From Bryobacterales bacterium (lineage in GTDB: Bacteria > Acidobacteriota > Terriglobia > Bryobacterales > Bryobacteraceae), in assembly GCA_003142185.1 (NCBI GenBank), contig PLOR01000021.1, positions 182,102 through 246,101 on the forward strand: DNA of 64,000 nt. The letters run 5' to 3'. The notes beneath the pieces were generated by a model, which was given only the letters and a program-made list of their open reading frames with translations, had not been told where the DNA came from and did no database searches. The translations under genes and the position numbers were made by a program. Shown one piece after another: positions 48,375 to 56,867 of the stretch (position 1 is the first letter of the stretch; each line of letters begins with the position of its first letter).

Positions 48375-49736
48375 ATGCAGCCCTTTCGCTATCACGTATT
48401 CGTTTGCGACCAGCAGAAGCCGGAAGGCGCGCCGAGCTGTGGTGCCCGCGGCGGCCTTGCCGTAATCGAAGCCTTGCGGCGCGAGGTGGCGGCGCGCGGC
48501 CTCGAAAGCCAGGTGCAGGTGACCGCGTGCGGCTCGCTGGGGCTTTGCGAAAGCGGCCCCAACGCGGTCGTGTATCCGGAGGGAACCTGGTACTGCGGCC
48601 TGACTCCAGCCGATGCGCCGGAGTTGGTGGAAGAGCACTTCCGCCACGGCCGGCCGTTGGCGCGCCTCGAACGCGGCGATGTCGACCAGGTCCGCGCCGA
48701 AATGGCCGTCACCCGCGAGAAGCGCCTGGCCGTCATGCACGCGCGCGAAGCTGCCGGCGCGTTGCCGGACGATCTGAATGACCGCATCCGCGCCTTCCAG
48801 CAGAGCCGCGCCATTTTGACCGCGCTCGAGCTCGACCTGTTTACCGCCATCGGCGACGGTGGCGTGGCCGCCGATATCGCGGCCCGCATCCACGCCGATC
48901 CCCGTGCCACCGAAATGCTGCTGCACGCGTTGGCATCGCTCCAACTGGTCGCGAAGCGCGACGGCGTGTTTCACAACTCGCCCGCGGCGGCCCGCCATTT
49001 TTCCGCCGCCTCGCCCCACAACGCTCGCCCGGCGCTAATGCACACCGCGGCGCTGTGGAAGAACTGGTCCACCCTCACCGAGTGCGTGCGAGCCGGCACC
49101 TCCGTGATCCACCGCGAGGTGGACGAGCGCTCCAGCGACTGGACGCAAGCTTTTATCGCCGCCATGCACCGCAACGCCGTGGAACGCGCCGTTCCGTTGG
49201 TGGCCGCGGTGGGCGCACAAGGCGTACGGCGCATGTTGGATGTGGGCGGCGGCTCCGGCGCCTATTCCATCGCCTTCGCCGCCGCCAATCCGGAACTGCA
49301 GGCTTACATCCTCGACCTGGTCGCGGTGGTGCCGCTGGCCCAGCGCCACATCGACGAGGCCAGCCTCGCCGGCCGCGTCCACACCCGCATCGGCGATTTG
49401 CGCACCGACCATTTGGGCGAAGGCTATGACCTGGTGCTGGTCTCCGCCATCTGCCACATGTTGGACGAAAAGGAAAATGCGCACCTGATCGGCCGCTGTT
49501 TCGACGCGCTGGCGCCCGGTGGCCGTTTGGCGATTCAGGAGTTCATCCTCGAACCGGACAAGTGCGCGCCCCAATCGGCCGCCCTGTTTTCGCTGAATAT
49601 GCTGGTCGGCACCCGCGCCGGCGCCAGCTACAGCGAGCCCGAATATACCGCATGGATGCACGCCGCCGGCTTCACCGCCATCCACCGCGTCCGCATGCCC
49701 GGCCCTGCCGGCCTGATAATCGGGACGCGCTCTTGA
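48375..49736 (+). CDS. [2Fe-2S] ferredoxin-like domain fused to an O-methyltransferase
   Basis: 453 aa. Residues 1-105 resemble thioredoxin-like [2Fe-2S] ferredoxins: HVFVCDQQKPEGAPSCGARG (C11, C22), VTACGSLGLCESGPNAVVYP (C52, C58) and EGTWYC. The usual C-L-G-x-C is G-S-L-G-L-C, so C52 may replace the third ligand. Residues about 130-453 are a COMT-like methyltransferase: helical dimerisation part (ILTALELDLFTAIGDGGVAAD), SAM motif LDVGGGSGAYSIAF and VLVSAICHMLDEKENAHLI. SD GGAGG is present. The substrate is unknown; the ferredoxin part suggests redox-linked control or a radical or reductive partner reaction. Confidence 0.8.
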   Translation: MQPFRYHVFVCDQQKPEGAPSCGARGGLAVIEALRREVAARGLESQVQVTACGSLGLCESGPNAVVYPEGTWYCGLTPADAPELVEEHFRHGRPLARLERGDVDQVRAEMAVTREKRLAVMHAREAAGALPDDLNDRIRAFQQSRAILTALELDLFTAIGDGGVAADIAARIHADPRATEMLLHALASLQLVAKRDGVFHNSPAAARHFSAASPHNARPALMHTAALWKNWSTLTECVRAGTSVIHREVDERSSDWTQAFIAAMHRNAVERAVPLVAAVGAQGVRRMLDVGGGSGAYSIAFAAANPELQAYILDLVAVVPLAQRHIDEASLAGRVHTRIGDLRTDHLGEGYDLVLVSAICHMLDEKENAHLIGRCFDALAPGGRLAIQEFILEPDKCAPQSAALFSLNMLVGTRAGASYSEPEYTAWMHAAGFTAIHRVRMPGPAGLIIGTRS

Positions 49737-49791
49737 GCCGTGGCGCAGGCCGTCGGGCCTGCTGAGCCGAGAGTCATCTCGGCTTTTCTTT
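49737..49791 (+). terminator. repeat family C acting as intrinsic terminator
   Basis: Begins GCCGTGGCGC, first hairpin GCAGGCC-gtcg-GGCCTGC and second hairpin GCCGAGA-gtca-TCTCGGC followed by TTTTCTTT. Compared with 34618 the first stem has a compensatory T-A to C-G change. It starts one base after the methyltransferase stop. Confidence 0.75.
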
Positions 49792-50440
49792 CCTGACGCG
49801 CCGGCCACGGAGTCGACCAACTGGTGGCCGCCCACACTATTTATCAAATGTACCGGTTTGATGCAATATCCACCGGATTGGGAGAACCGGCCGTCACTAT
49901 GTGATGGACAGGATTGTTGAAACGGACAACAGGACATCACGCGTCGTAAATGGTCCGCAGCGCCTGCGCGGCGCCTATCGGCCCACCGGTGTGTCAGGTT
50001 GACTCCGGGTGTGTACTATCTGCCAATGTGCGGAGGGGTCTCCATCATGGCAAGAAGCAGGCAAATCACCACTAAAACCCCAAGTCCGGCGGCCACCATC
50101 ATCGTTTCCACCTCACTCTGCGTATCGGCTGAGCAATTCAATTGCCTTAACCGTTTGGTCGATAAATCCTTGTTCTCGCATTCTCGGTCCAGGCCGGCTC
50201 ATCCGGGGACGGCTCGTCCGCTGCCGGGAATACGAGACCGCATTTCTGAAACGGCCGGCCAGTCAACTTCAGGCAGCGCCGGCCGAAGACGTGCGCCCCA
50301 GCAGCCTCAAGATAATGCAGGCGAACCGCTGTTCGTTTCACTCCGCATCCGCCGTGCCGTCCTGGGCGTTCACCGGCGGCGGCCCGCCGTTCGCCGATTG
50401 GCAGGTGCGCCGCGCCTTCGCCACGGCTTACGCTGAGGCC
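49792..50440. other. 649-base region without a convincing gene
   Basis: Open frames here have atypical codon content and no SD, and they include the upstream extension of the LiaF-like gene. An imperfect 40-base palindrome with GTGATG/CATCAC outer arms lies at 49901-49940. Nothing else is recognised; it may be a decayed element. Confidence 0.4.
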
Positions 50441-51196
50441 ATGACACTTCAAGACAACCAACCAACCCCTCAGGACGGTCTGCCCGCCCAGTGGATTCCG
50501 GCACTGATCCTGATCGCCGTCGGGGCCCTCTTCTTTCTGAATAATTTGCACATCATTGCCTTCCACGACATTTTTGAGTACTGGCCGGTGGCGCTGGTCG
50601 CCTGGGGCATTTTCAAGGTGGTCGATCAGCCGGAGCCGAAAGACAAAGTGGTGGGCGGAATTTTGATCGGTATCGGCGGAGTGCTGCTTTCGATCAACCT
50701 GGGCTTCCTCCATATGGGGTGGGGTGACTTGTGGCCCCTGATCCTGATCGCGGTGGGCGTGTTGATGCTGACCGACCGGCTGTTCGGGCCGGGCATGGGC
50801 TGGGCCGCTAGAAGCAACCGGCACGCGGACTGGGCCGACAAGTTCAATTGGCGCGGCAACAAGCTGAACGAATCCGCGGTCTTCTGGGGCGGCAAGCGCG
50901 TGATCACCGACCCCGACTTCCAGGGCGGCAAAGTGGAGTGCGTCTTCGGCGGTCTCGAGATCGACCTGCGCGGAGCCACCATGCTCCGCGATTACGCCGT
51001 GCTGAAGCTGGACGCGGTATTCGGCGGTGCGGACATCAAAGTTCCCGCCGCCTGGGAGGTCGTGATGAAAGGCTCGGGCGTCTTTGGCGGCTTCGCGGAC
51101 CAGACGCAGCACCCCGATCACAACCTGAACCCCAATCCCAAGCGGCTGATCGTCAAGGGCGGAGCGGTATTTGGCGGCGTGACCATCAAGAATTAG
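50441..51196 (+). CDS. LiaF-like membrane protein
   Basis: 251 aa from the ATG at 50441 (the open frame extends upstream but has no homology). Four N-terminal helices in two repeats (WIPALILIAVGALFFLNNLH, DIFEYWPVALVAWGIFKVVD, VVGGILIGIGGVLLSINLGF, DLWPLILIAVGVLMLTD). Then a C-terminal beta-solenoid with repeated VFGG steps (VECVFGGLEIDLRG, LDAVFGGADIKVPA, GSGVFGGFAD, GGAVFGGVTI). This is the LiaF/cell-wall-active-antibiotic-response layout. Such proteins often modulate a neighbouring sensor kinase, here the LytS-like gene 3 bases downstream. Confidence 0.75.
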   Translation: MTLQDNQPTPQDGLPAQWIPALILIAVGALFFLNNLHIIAFHDIFEYWPVALVAWGIFKVVDQPEPKDKVVGGILIGIGGVLLSINLGFLHMGWGDLWPLILIAVGVLMLTDRLFGPGMGWAARSNRHADWADKFNWRGNKLNESAVFWGGKRVITDPDFQGGKVECVFGGLEIDLRGATMLRDYAVLKLDAVFGGADIKVPAAWEVVMKGSGVFGGFADQTQHPDHNLNPNPKRLIVKGGAVFGGVTIKN

Positions 51197-51199
51197 GCG

Positions 51200-52228
51200 A
51201 TGCATCCCATTCTGGCGTCGCGGCGCCTGCTCTTTTACCTGCTGGCATGGCTTCCGGCCTGCGCGCTGCTCACCTACCTGACTTGGGCCGGCGGCGGATT
51301 CCGCCTGTCGCAAGCCGCGGCTGTGGTGGCGCCGGCCTGCTTCGTTTACGCCTTCGTCTGCCTGTCGCCCTGGTATTTGTGCCGCAGCCGCCCGTTCAGC
51401 CTGGCGGCCCTGCCGGAACTGGCTGTCACGTTCAGCGCCGCCGCCGCGGCGGGAGGCCTCCTATTGGCCGGTATCGCCTGGGCGGTTGCGCTGGAGTTGA
51501 AGATCGATGCCACCGGCCATCTGCCGCTCTGGTTCGGCGTCGGTGTGCTGCTCTACCTGCTATCCACCGGCCTGCACTACGCCGGCCTCGCGGCCGAGGA
51601 ATCCCGCGCCGCCGAGGCTCGCGCCGCCGAAGCCCGCACTCTCGCGCGCGAGGCCGAGTTGCAGGCCCTCCGCCTCCAGATCCATCCCCACTTCCTCTTC
51701 AATAGCCTGCATTCCATCGCCGCGCTGGCCTCCGTGGACAGCGCGCGCGCGCGCGAAATGTGCATCCGCCTTTCCGATTTTCTGCGCATCAGCCTGGGCC
51801 TTGGCAGCCGCCCCACCATTCCGCTCGTCGAGGAGCTGGACCTGGCCCGCAACTACCTCGAGCTGGAGCGCGTGCGTTTCAGCGACCGCTTGCGCGTCGA
51901 AATCGAGATCCAAGCCGGCTGCGAAAACTGCGCCGTCCCCGCGCTGCTGTTGCAACCGCTGGTGGAAAACGCCGTCAAACACGGCATCGCCGGTTTAGTC
52001 GAAGGCGGCACCATTCGCCTCGAAGCCCGCCGCGACGCCGCCGGAGTCGTCGTCACCGTGACCAACCCCTTCGATCCCGAAGCCCCGCCCCCCGAGCGCC
52101 TGGGGGTAGGCTTAGCGCAAGTCCGCCGCCGCCTGGAAGTCCGCTACGGCCCCCAAGCCCGCATGGACACAGGCATCGCAGATGGCCTCTACCGCGTGGT
52201 ATTGCGCCTGCCGTGCGAGGGGGAGTAG
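51200..52228 (+). CDS. LytS/AlgZ-type sensor histidine kinase
   Basis: 342 aa. Four or five N-terminal membrane helices (LLFYLLAWLPACALLTYL, AAAVVAPACFVYAFVCLS and others), a helical linker rich in A and E, then the His_kinase domain HPHFLFNSLHSIAAL with the phospho-accepting His, and the ATPase N-box LLLQPLVENAVKHGI. The partner is expected to be a LytTR regulator; one lies 1.6 kb away on the other strand. Confidence 0.85.
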   Translation: MHPILASRRLLFYLLAWLPACALLTYLTWAGGGFRLSQAAAVVAPACFVYAFVCLSPWYLCRSRPFSLAALPELAVTFSAAAAAGGLLLAGIAWAVALELKIDATGHLPLWFGVGVLLYLLSTGLHYAGLAAEESRAAEARAAEARTLAREAELQALRLQIHPHFLFNSLHSIAALASVDSARAREMCIRLSDFLRISLGLGSRPTIPLVEELDLARNYLELERVRFSDRLRVEIEIQAGCENCAVPALLLQPLVENAVKHGIAGLVEGGTIRLEARRDAAGVVVTVTNPFDPEAPPPERLGVGLAQVRRRLEVRYGPQARMDTGIADGLYRVVLRLPCEGE

Positions 52229-52279
52229 CCCGAAGTGCGCGGCGGCCGCCCGCGGTCGATCATGCGGGACACGCCCGGG

Positions 52280-53611
52280 TCACGGCACCGTTTTGGGCGC
52301 GCACCGGCCCTGGCTGAACGTAAGGGTCAGATCCGAAACCAACGGATTGCCACCGTCTATGGTTACCTCGTTCGTCTCGGCTTTCGCCGTTCCTCCGAGT
52401 CTGCAGAGAGCCTCAACGTGGATAGTGTATCGGGCACTCAGCAGCACATTCAGCGTATAGGTGTCTGGGCCGTTTTCGAGGAGATAGGGTGCCTGCCCGG
52501 CGCTCGATTTCGCGGTTACTTGCGGCGGAAAATAATCCTGTGACGTCCTCCCATCCCAGTTCAGCCGTATCGTGACCTTGCGGGTCGGCAGTGGGTTGCC
52601 GACACGAATGTCTGCATCGAGAATCTGCTGCCCGTCGGAGAGGTGAATCGGCTGTGAACCCTCCAGGTTGGTGGCGTGGGGATAGAAGGTTATCGGGAAC
52701 GGTTGGTTCGGATCTTCCTTGTTTTCGGGATTGAACACCAGCACATAGTCGTCGGCCGGAAGGTGGGTGAATTCGAAGGTTTTCCCTCCTTTCGCGCCTC
52801 GCCAGTTAGACAAGCCTCGCGCCCCATCCTTGTACCTGCTGCCGCGATACAGAGTCACGCCGGCGAAGGTCAACGGCTTCCCGTCCGGGCCAAGTACCCT
52901 GCCGGCGACCCGAGCCGTGGGGTATGCATAGAGGTCATTTTCGAAGCAAGTCCGCCGAGGCAGTTCCAACGGCGGCGCAGGATCATCTCCATACCCTAAG
53001 AAGTCCCCGAGCACGAGGTTGGGCGGCAAATCCGCGGAGACCTGATATTTCCCCGGGGGAAGCCGGTCAAACGCGAACGCTCCCCGCTCATCGGTCCTCG
53101 TTTCAAAAGGCTTTCCGTCGGACTGCAACCCGATCCGAATATTCGACAGGGGGCGGATATAGTCCTCGTCCGAAATCCCCCCATCTTCGGCCAACTTGCG
53201 CATTAGCATTCCGTAGATCGCCGCCACTCGCCTGCCGCCCTTTTCGGCCCGCAGTTGCTCCAGAACCGCCGCGGCGTATTTCAAAGGGAGTGTGGGAGAG
53301 CAAGGGCTCCGCTTCAGGAATCGGTCGCCGGTATCGTGCCCTTGGAGATCGGCAAAAACGAGGTATTGCTCGCCAAGTTCAAAATGACGGCCGTACATTT
53401 CAACCACGTCAACATAGCTGCCTTTGACGCCTTTGAATGCCTCCGTTACCCGGAACCTGCCTGTGTTCTCAACTAGGGTGCCGACAAAGATAACGTCGTC
53501 GTAATCGAGTAAACTGCAACGACCGGGTATCGGCCAAGCACAGTCTTGCGCCGGCGCGGACGTCAGGCCCATCAGGAGGGCTCCGAGAATAACCACGGTT
53601 CGCCGCACCAC
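52280..53611 (-). CDS. secreted protein with carboxypeptidase-regulatory-like repeats
   Basis: 443 aa. Signal peptide MVRRTVVILGALLMGLTSAPA then QDCAWPIPGRCSLLDYDDVI. Beta domains with FETRTDERGAFAFDRLPPGK, RVAGRVLGPDGKPLTFAGVT and FEFTHLPADDYVLVF are CarboxypepD_reg-like. The N-terminal FVGTLVENTGRFRV resembles tissue-inhibitor-like/netrin-type beta modules seen in acidobacterial exported proteins. Six or more Cys suggest extracytoplasmic disulfides. It separates the LytS kinase from its probable regulator. Confidence 0.7.
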   Translation of the reverse strand: MVRRTVVILGALLMGLTSAPAQDCAWPIPGRCSLLDYDDVIFVGTLVENTGRFRVTEAFKGVKGSYVDVVEMYGRHFELGEQYLVFADLQGHDTGDRFLKRSPCSPTLPLKYAAAVLEQLRAEKGGRRVAAIYGMLMRKLAEDGGISDEDYIRPLSNIRIGLQSDGKPFETRTDERGAFAFDRLPPGKYQVSADLPPNLVLGDFLGYGDDPAPPLELPRRTCFENDLYAYPTARVAGRVLGPDGKPLTFAGVTLYRGSRYKDGARGLSNWRGAKGGKTFEFTHLPADDYVLVFNPENKEDPNQPFPITFYPHATNLEGSQPIHLSDGQQILDADIRVGNPLPTRKVTIRLNWDGRTSQDYFPPQVTAKSSAGQAPYLLENGPDTYTLNVLLSARYTIHVEALCRLGGTAKAETNEVTIDGGNPLVSDLTLTFSQGRCAPKTVP

Positions 53612-53662
53612 TGCCTCATTTTAGTGCACGCAGAGGGGCCCTGGGTGCCCTTGCCCTCCGAT

Positions 53663-53776
53663 CCCTCCATCGCCTCTAGCAGCCGCGCATAACCGCTGCG
53701 GCTCATCGGCAGGCGCGTGCCATCCGTCAGAATCGCGAGGCCGCTGTCTTTCCCGTACGGTTCGATGCGCGCCGCC
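53663..53776 (-). pseudogene. duplicated 3' fragment of the LytTR response regulator gene
   Basis: About 114 bases nearly identical to 53870-53985, the last codons of the adjacent regulator (the stretch coding for YGKESRLAILTDGTRLPVSR and SGYARLLEAME). Only scattered substitutions separate them. The copy has no start, lacks the regulator's own end and stops at a family C repeat. Confidence 0.75.
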
Positions 53777-53782
53777 CCCCTA

Positions 53783-53828
53783 AGCCGTGGCGCGGCCTGG
53801 CTGCAAGAGCCGAGAGTCGTCTCTTGCC
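53783..53828 (+). repeat. repeat family C, divergent copy
   Basis: GCCGTGGCGCGGCC then CAAGAGCCGAGAG-tcgt-CTCTTG. It lies exactly between the duplicated fragment and the real end of the regulator gene, suggesting a role in the rearrangement. Confidence 0.55.
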
Positions 53829-53853
53829 CGCGCCGTATCCTCCCCGGCCCGCG

Positions 53854-54597
53854 CTAGCCGCGCTTTGACCCCTCCATCGCCTCCAGCAGCCGCGCATAAC
53901 CGCTGCGGCTCACCGGCAGCCGCGTGCCATCTGTCAGAATCGCCAACCGGCTCTCTTTCCCATACGGTTCGATGCGCGCCACCCGCTCCAGGCTGACGAT
54001 CGCCGAACGGTGGATGCGCACGAAGCGCCTGGCATCGAGCTGCCCCTCGATTTCCGCGATCGGCTGCTGCTTCAGATAGCTCTTGCCGCCGCTGTGCAGA
54101 GCAATGTAATCGTCCTGCGCTTCCACGTAGTCGAGCTTGTCGAGCGGGATCACGTGTACGCGCGCGCCATCGCGCACCACGATGCGGTCCACTCGCTGCT
54201 CGGGCGGCCGCGGCATCGGCGGCGTCCGCTCGCCCAACCGCGCGCGGGCCCGCTCCAGCGCCCGCTCGAAACGCTCCGCGCTGAACGGCTTCAGCAGGTA
54301 GTCCACCGCGTGCGCGTCGAAAGCGCGCATGGCGTATTCGTCGTAGGCCGTCACGAATACCACCGCCGGACCGGGGTCGATCAATTCCAGCACCTCAAAC
54401 CCGTCCAGCTTGGGCATTTGAATGTCCAGAAAGACCAGGTCGGGGGCGGTTTCTCCGATCGCCTTCACAGCTTCGAAGCCGTTGGCGCACTCGGCTGCGA
54501 TTTCGATTTCCGGATGCGCCCGCAGCATCTCACGCAGGTACCCGCGCGCCAACGCCTCGTCATCCACAATTACCGCTTTGAGCGACGTTGCCTGCAC
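53854..54597 (-). CDS. LytTR-family response regulator
   Basis: 247 aa from a GTG at 54597 (no ATG fits; the upstream frame lacks homology). Receiver domain: LKAVIVDDEALARGYLREML, phospho-acceptor Asp in DLVFLDIQMPKLDGFEVLEL, VVFVTAYDEYAMRAF and DYLLKPFSAERF. LytTR DNA-binding domain: RIVVRDGARVHVIPLDKLDY, DDYIALHSGGKSYL and RFVRIHRSAIVSLERVARIE. Probable partner of the LytS-like kinase, although now on the opposite strand. Its 3' end is duplicated just downstream. Confidence 0.88.
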   Translation of the reverse strand: MQATSLKAVIVDDEALARGYLREMLRAHPEIEIAAECANGFEAVKAIGETAPDLVFLDIQMPKLDGFEVLELIDPGPAVVFVTAYDEYAMRAFDAHAVDYLLKPFSAERFERALERARARLGERTPPMPRPPEQRVDRIVVRDGARVHVIPLDKLDYVEAQDDYIALHSGGKSYLKQQPIAEIEGQLDARRFVRIHRSAIVSLERVARIEPYGKESRLAILTDGTRLPVSRSGYARLLEAMEGSKRG

Positions 54598-54990
54598 CTC
54601 ACATGCAACTGTAGCAGCCAAGACGCGGGCCGTGGCGAGGCCTAGGCGTGTGTTGCTAGCGACCGGGCCGGACGCCCTTTCCGAAGGCTTCGCTTTTGGA
54701 ACAAAATCTGATGACCGTATGATGCAGTTCGTGTGTGCTGATTTATAAGCGTGGTGCGTTGCCAATATTATTGGGCTAGTGGATCATTTTAATGGTTTCT
54801 ATAAAGTACCTAATTTAACGGTCAATAGAGTCGGCCACGGAATCATTGGAGGGTACCCGGGTTAGTTGACTCCCTTAGACCGCCTAGGAGATTCGCGGGA
54901 GACGCAGCAAAAGCGGATGGGACGCTCCAAGATTTTATTAGCCTGCCCCGGCTAAGGATTCCGCCAAGCCTGCCGATAACTCCAGTAGCC
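54598..54990. other. 393-base gap with an AT-rich segment
   Basis: No convincing gene. 54740-54830 is clearly more AT-rich than its surroundings. Promoters for the regulator (minus) and the HD-GYP gene (plus) must lie here. No repeat of families A-C seen. Confidence 0.4.
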
Positions 54991-55833
54991 ATGGAGCGCG
55001 GACAAGTCAGGCAGGACTCGCAGGCTGGGTGGAACTTGGATGGCGTGCATGCGGCCGCGCGGGACGACTGGACGGATCTGCTGAAGACCTGTGCGCAGCG
55101 CACCGAGGAGATGCGCGCGGAGCACCGCGGGCGGGCCGGCCTGGATGAAACCGAAGAGATTGTCTTCGCCTTGGCGCGGGCCGTTGAGCAGCGCGACGCG
55201 AATACAGGCGGGCACTGCGAGCGTCTCGCGTTTACCGGCGTCGCTCTCGGCATCGCTTTGGGGCTGGATCGAATGAGTCTGCTCGCGCTCTATCGCGGCG
55301 GCTATCTGCACGACGTCGGCAAAGTTGGGATTCCGGATTGCATCCTTTTCAAACCCGGCAAGCTGACGGAGGACGAGTGGGTGACCATGCGCAGTCACAC
55401 TGTCCGTGGAGAGGAGATTTGCGGTCATCTGAAATCTCTGTCCACGGTGCTGCCGATCATTCGCCACCACCACGAGAAGTGGGATGGCTCCGGGTACCCT
55501 GACGGACTTCGAGGCAATCAGATTCCTCTTCTGGCCCGCGTTTTGCAGATCGCCGATATTTATGACGCGCTCACCAGCGAGCGCCCATACAAGGCTGCCT
55601 ACACACCGGCGGAAGCGATGGGCATGATGCGGCGGGAGACCGAGAGTGGCTGGCGCGATCCTCGCATCTTCCACCTGTTCACGAGTCTGCACCACGTCGT
55701 CATCTCGAAAATGGGAAACCTCGGTGGCACGGAACGTGGCTTGCTTTCTATGCAGCAGTCGCTGGCCAGTCTGCAGCGCTCACTGGTTTCGGAATCCGCG
55801 GCGCTCACGCAGTCGCATCTGCAAGTAGCGTAA
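54991..55833 (+). CDS. HD-GYP domain phosphodiesterase, no receiver domain
   Basis: 280 aa. The HD-GYP core: FALARAVEQRDANTGGHCER, YLHDVGKVGIPD (HD pair), MRSHTVRGEEIC, IIRHHHEKWDGSGYPDGLRG (HH and GYP) and DIYDALTSERPYK. Predicted cyclic-di-GMP hydrolase. Relatives I recall carry an N-terminal receiver domain; here only about 55 unstructured residues precede the domain. Either it is a stand-alone enzyme or the 5' part was lost. Confidence 0.85.
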   Translation: MERGQVRQDSQAGWNLDGVHAAARDDWTDLLKTCAQRTEEMRAEHRGRAGLDETEEIVFALARAVEQRDANTGGHCERLAFTGVALGIALGLDRMSLLALYRGGYLHDVGKVGIPDCILFKPGKLTEDEWVTMRSHTVRGEEICGHLKSLSTVLPIIRHHHEKWDGSGYPDGLRGNQIPLLARVLQIADIYDALTSERPYKAAYTPAEAMGMMRRETESGWRDPRIFHLFTSLHHVVISKMGNLGGTERGLLSMQQSLASLQRSLVSESAALTQSHLQVA

Positions 55834-56142
55834 GCGCGAACCTCTTCCCGCCGACGGCACGAACGCCAGGACGACTGATGAGAGGCAAACCACAATCACG
55901 CGTTCTTTAAGTATCGACAAGTCCACGCCAGACCTAGACTTACATCATCTGCCGCCCAGTCCCCAGCGGCCCTCCCGCCGCCTCGCATGCCACTCTAAGA
56001 GTGGCAGAGGTTCCCGCGCAGAGCGGTAAACCGACGAAAGTGGGAATGATCGGACCCACAAGATTGGGCAGGCTTTCCCTGTTATCAATAAGTTAGCGTC
56101 TATCCGTGGGAACAATCGGGCCCACGGCGCATCTGAGGTGTC
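55834..56142. other. 309-base gap, nothing definite
   Basis: No gene with support. A short repeat of GTGGGAA/GGACCCAC-type sequence occurs twice near 56040-56065 and 56106-56123, flanking a small AT-rich stretch; its meaning is unclear. Confidence 0.35.
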
Positions 56143-56766
56143 ATGCGAACTCCAAACGCCGCCCCGGCGGCCGAAGTCGCCGAATCGCTCGACCTGGGCT
56201 CCGTCCTGGGCCAACTTCAGGCCTTTGAGATGATTAGCGGCCGTTGCTCGGCCGCTCAGGCCGCCAGGCTCCGCCAACTGCGGGAAGACAAGGCGTTTCA
56301 TCGGATAACCCGGCGGTGGCGGGAGTTCTGTCCGCGCTACTTGAAGATGTCCGGCCGGCAAGCCGATAAGATCATCCGGCTCTGGGAGGAACTCGGTGCG
56401 GGATATTTCGCGCTCGCTCAATTGACGCCTATCTCACCAGAGGCCTACCGCGCAATCGCTCCCACGGTCCGTGACGGAGCTCTCCACTTTAACGGCGAAG
56501 CCATCGCGCTCACCGGCGATAACTCTCGCCGCGTCGCCGCCGCCGTTGTCGAGCTCCGGCGCCGCGCCTCCCACAATTTCGGCCGTTACCTTCCCATCCA
56601 TCGACGCATCGCCGCTCTCGACAAACGCGCCACGCTCCTGGTGGCTGAGTTCGAGGAAATCTCCCGCAAGGAACGCTGTGGTGAGAACTGGCTGCTCTTC
56701 ACCGGCGTCCTCTCCCGCCTCTGTGCCGCGCTCCGGCGCATCGAGGCCGAAAACGCCCTGTCGTAA
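56143..56766 (+). CDS. protein of unknown function upstream of parS/parAB
   Basis: 207 aa. SVLGQLQAFEMISGRCSAAQ, then LREDKAFHRITRRWREFCPR, YLKMSGRQADKIIRLWEELG, YFALAQLTPISPEAYRAIAP, GALHFNGEAIALTGDNSRRV and a long basic helix. The middle looks like a small helical DNA-binding module. I recall no family name. Ends 14 bases before the first parS site. Confidence 0.6.
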   Translation: MRTPNAAPAAEVAESLDLGSVLGQLQAFEMISGRCSAAQAARLRQLREDKAFHRITRRWREFCPRYLKMSGRQADKIIRLWEELGAGYFALAQLTPISPEAYRAIAPTVRDGALHFNGEAIALTGDNSRRVAAAVVELRRRASHNFGRYLPIHRRIAALDKRATLLVAEFEEISRKERCGENWLLFTGVLSRLCAALRRIEAENALS

Positions 56767-56780
56767 CGCCTGGGACTGAT

Positions 56781-56796
56781 TGTTTCACGTGAAACG
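56781..56796. promoter_or_regulatory. parS site 1
   Basis: TGTTTCACGTGAAACG, the near-universal ParB nucleation palindrome (core GTTTCACGTGAAAC, perfect). Confidence 0.93.
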
Positions 56797-56811
56797 CGAC
56801 GCCCGGCCCGG

Positions 56812-56827
56812 TGTTTCACGTGAAACT
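56812..56827. promoter_or_regulatory. parS site 2
   Basis: TGTTTCACGTGAAACT, a second perfect 14-bp core, 31 bases centre to centre from the first, so about three helical turns apart. 41 bases upstream of parA. Confidence 0.93.
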
Positions 56828-56867
56828 CAAGCTTCAGTCGCGTCAAGCTTCGTGTTAGTATGGCCGC

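Noticed and set aside
49792..50440. N-terminal extension of the LiaF-like protein from 50009
   Set aside because: 144 extra residues of mixed composition with no homology; the family start MTLQDNQ is at 50441.
55945..56421. 158-residue minus-strand frame opposite the unknown parS-proximal gene
   Set aside because: Half lies opposite the better supported plus-strand gene and there is no SD or motif.
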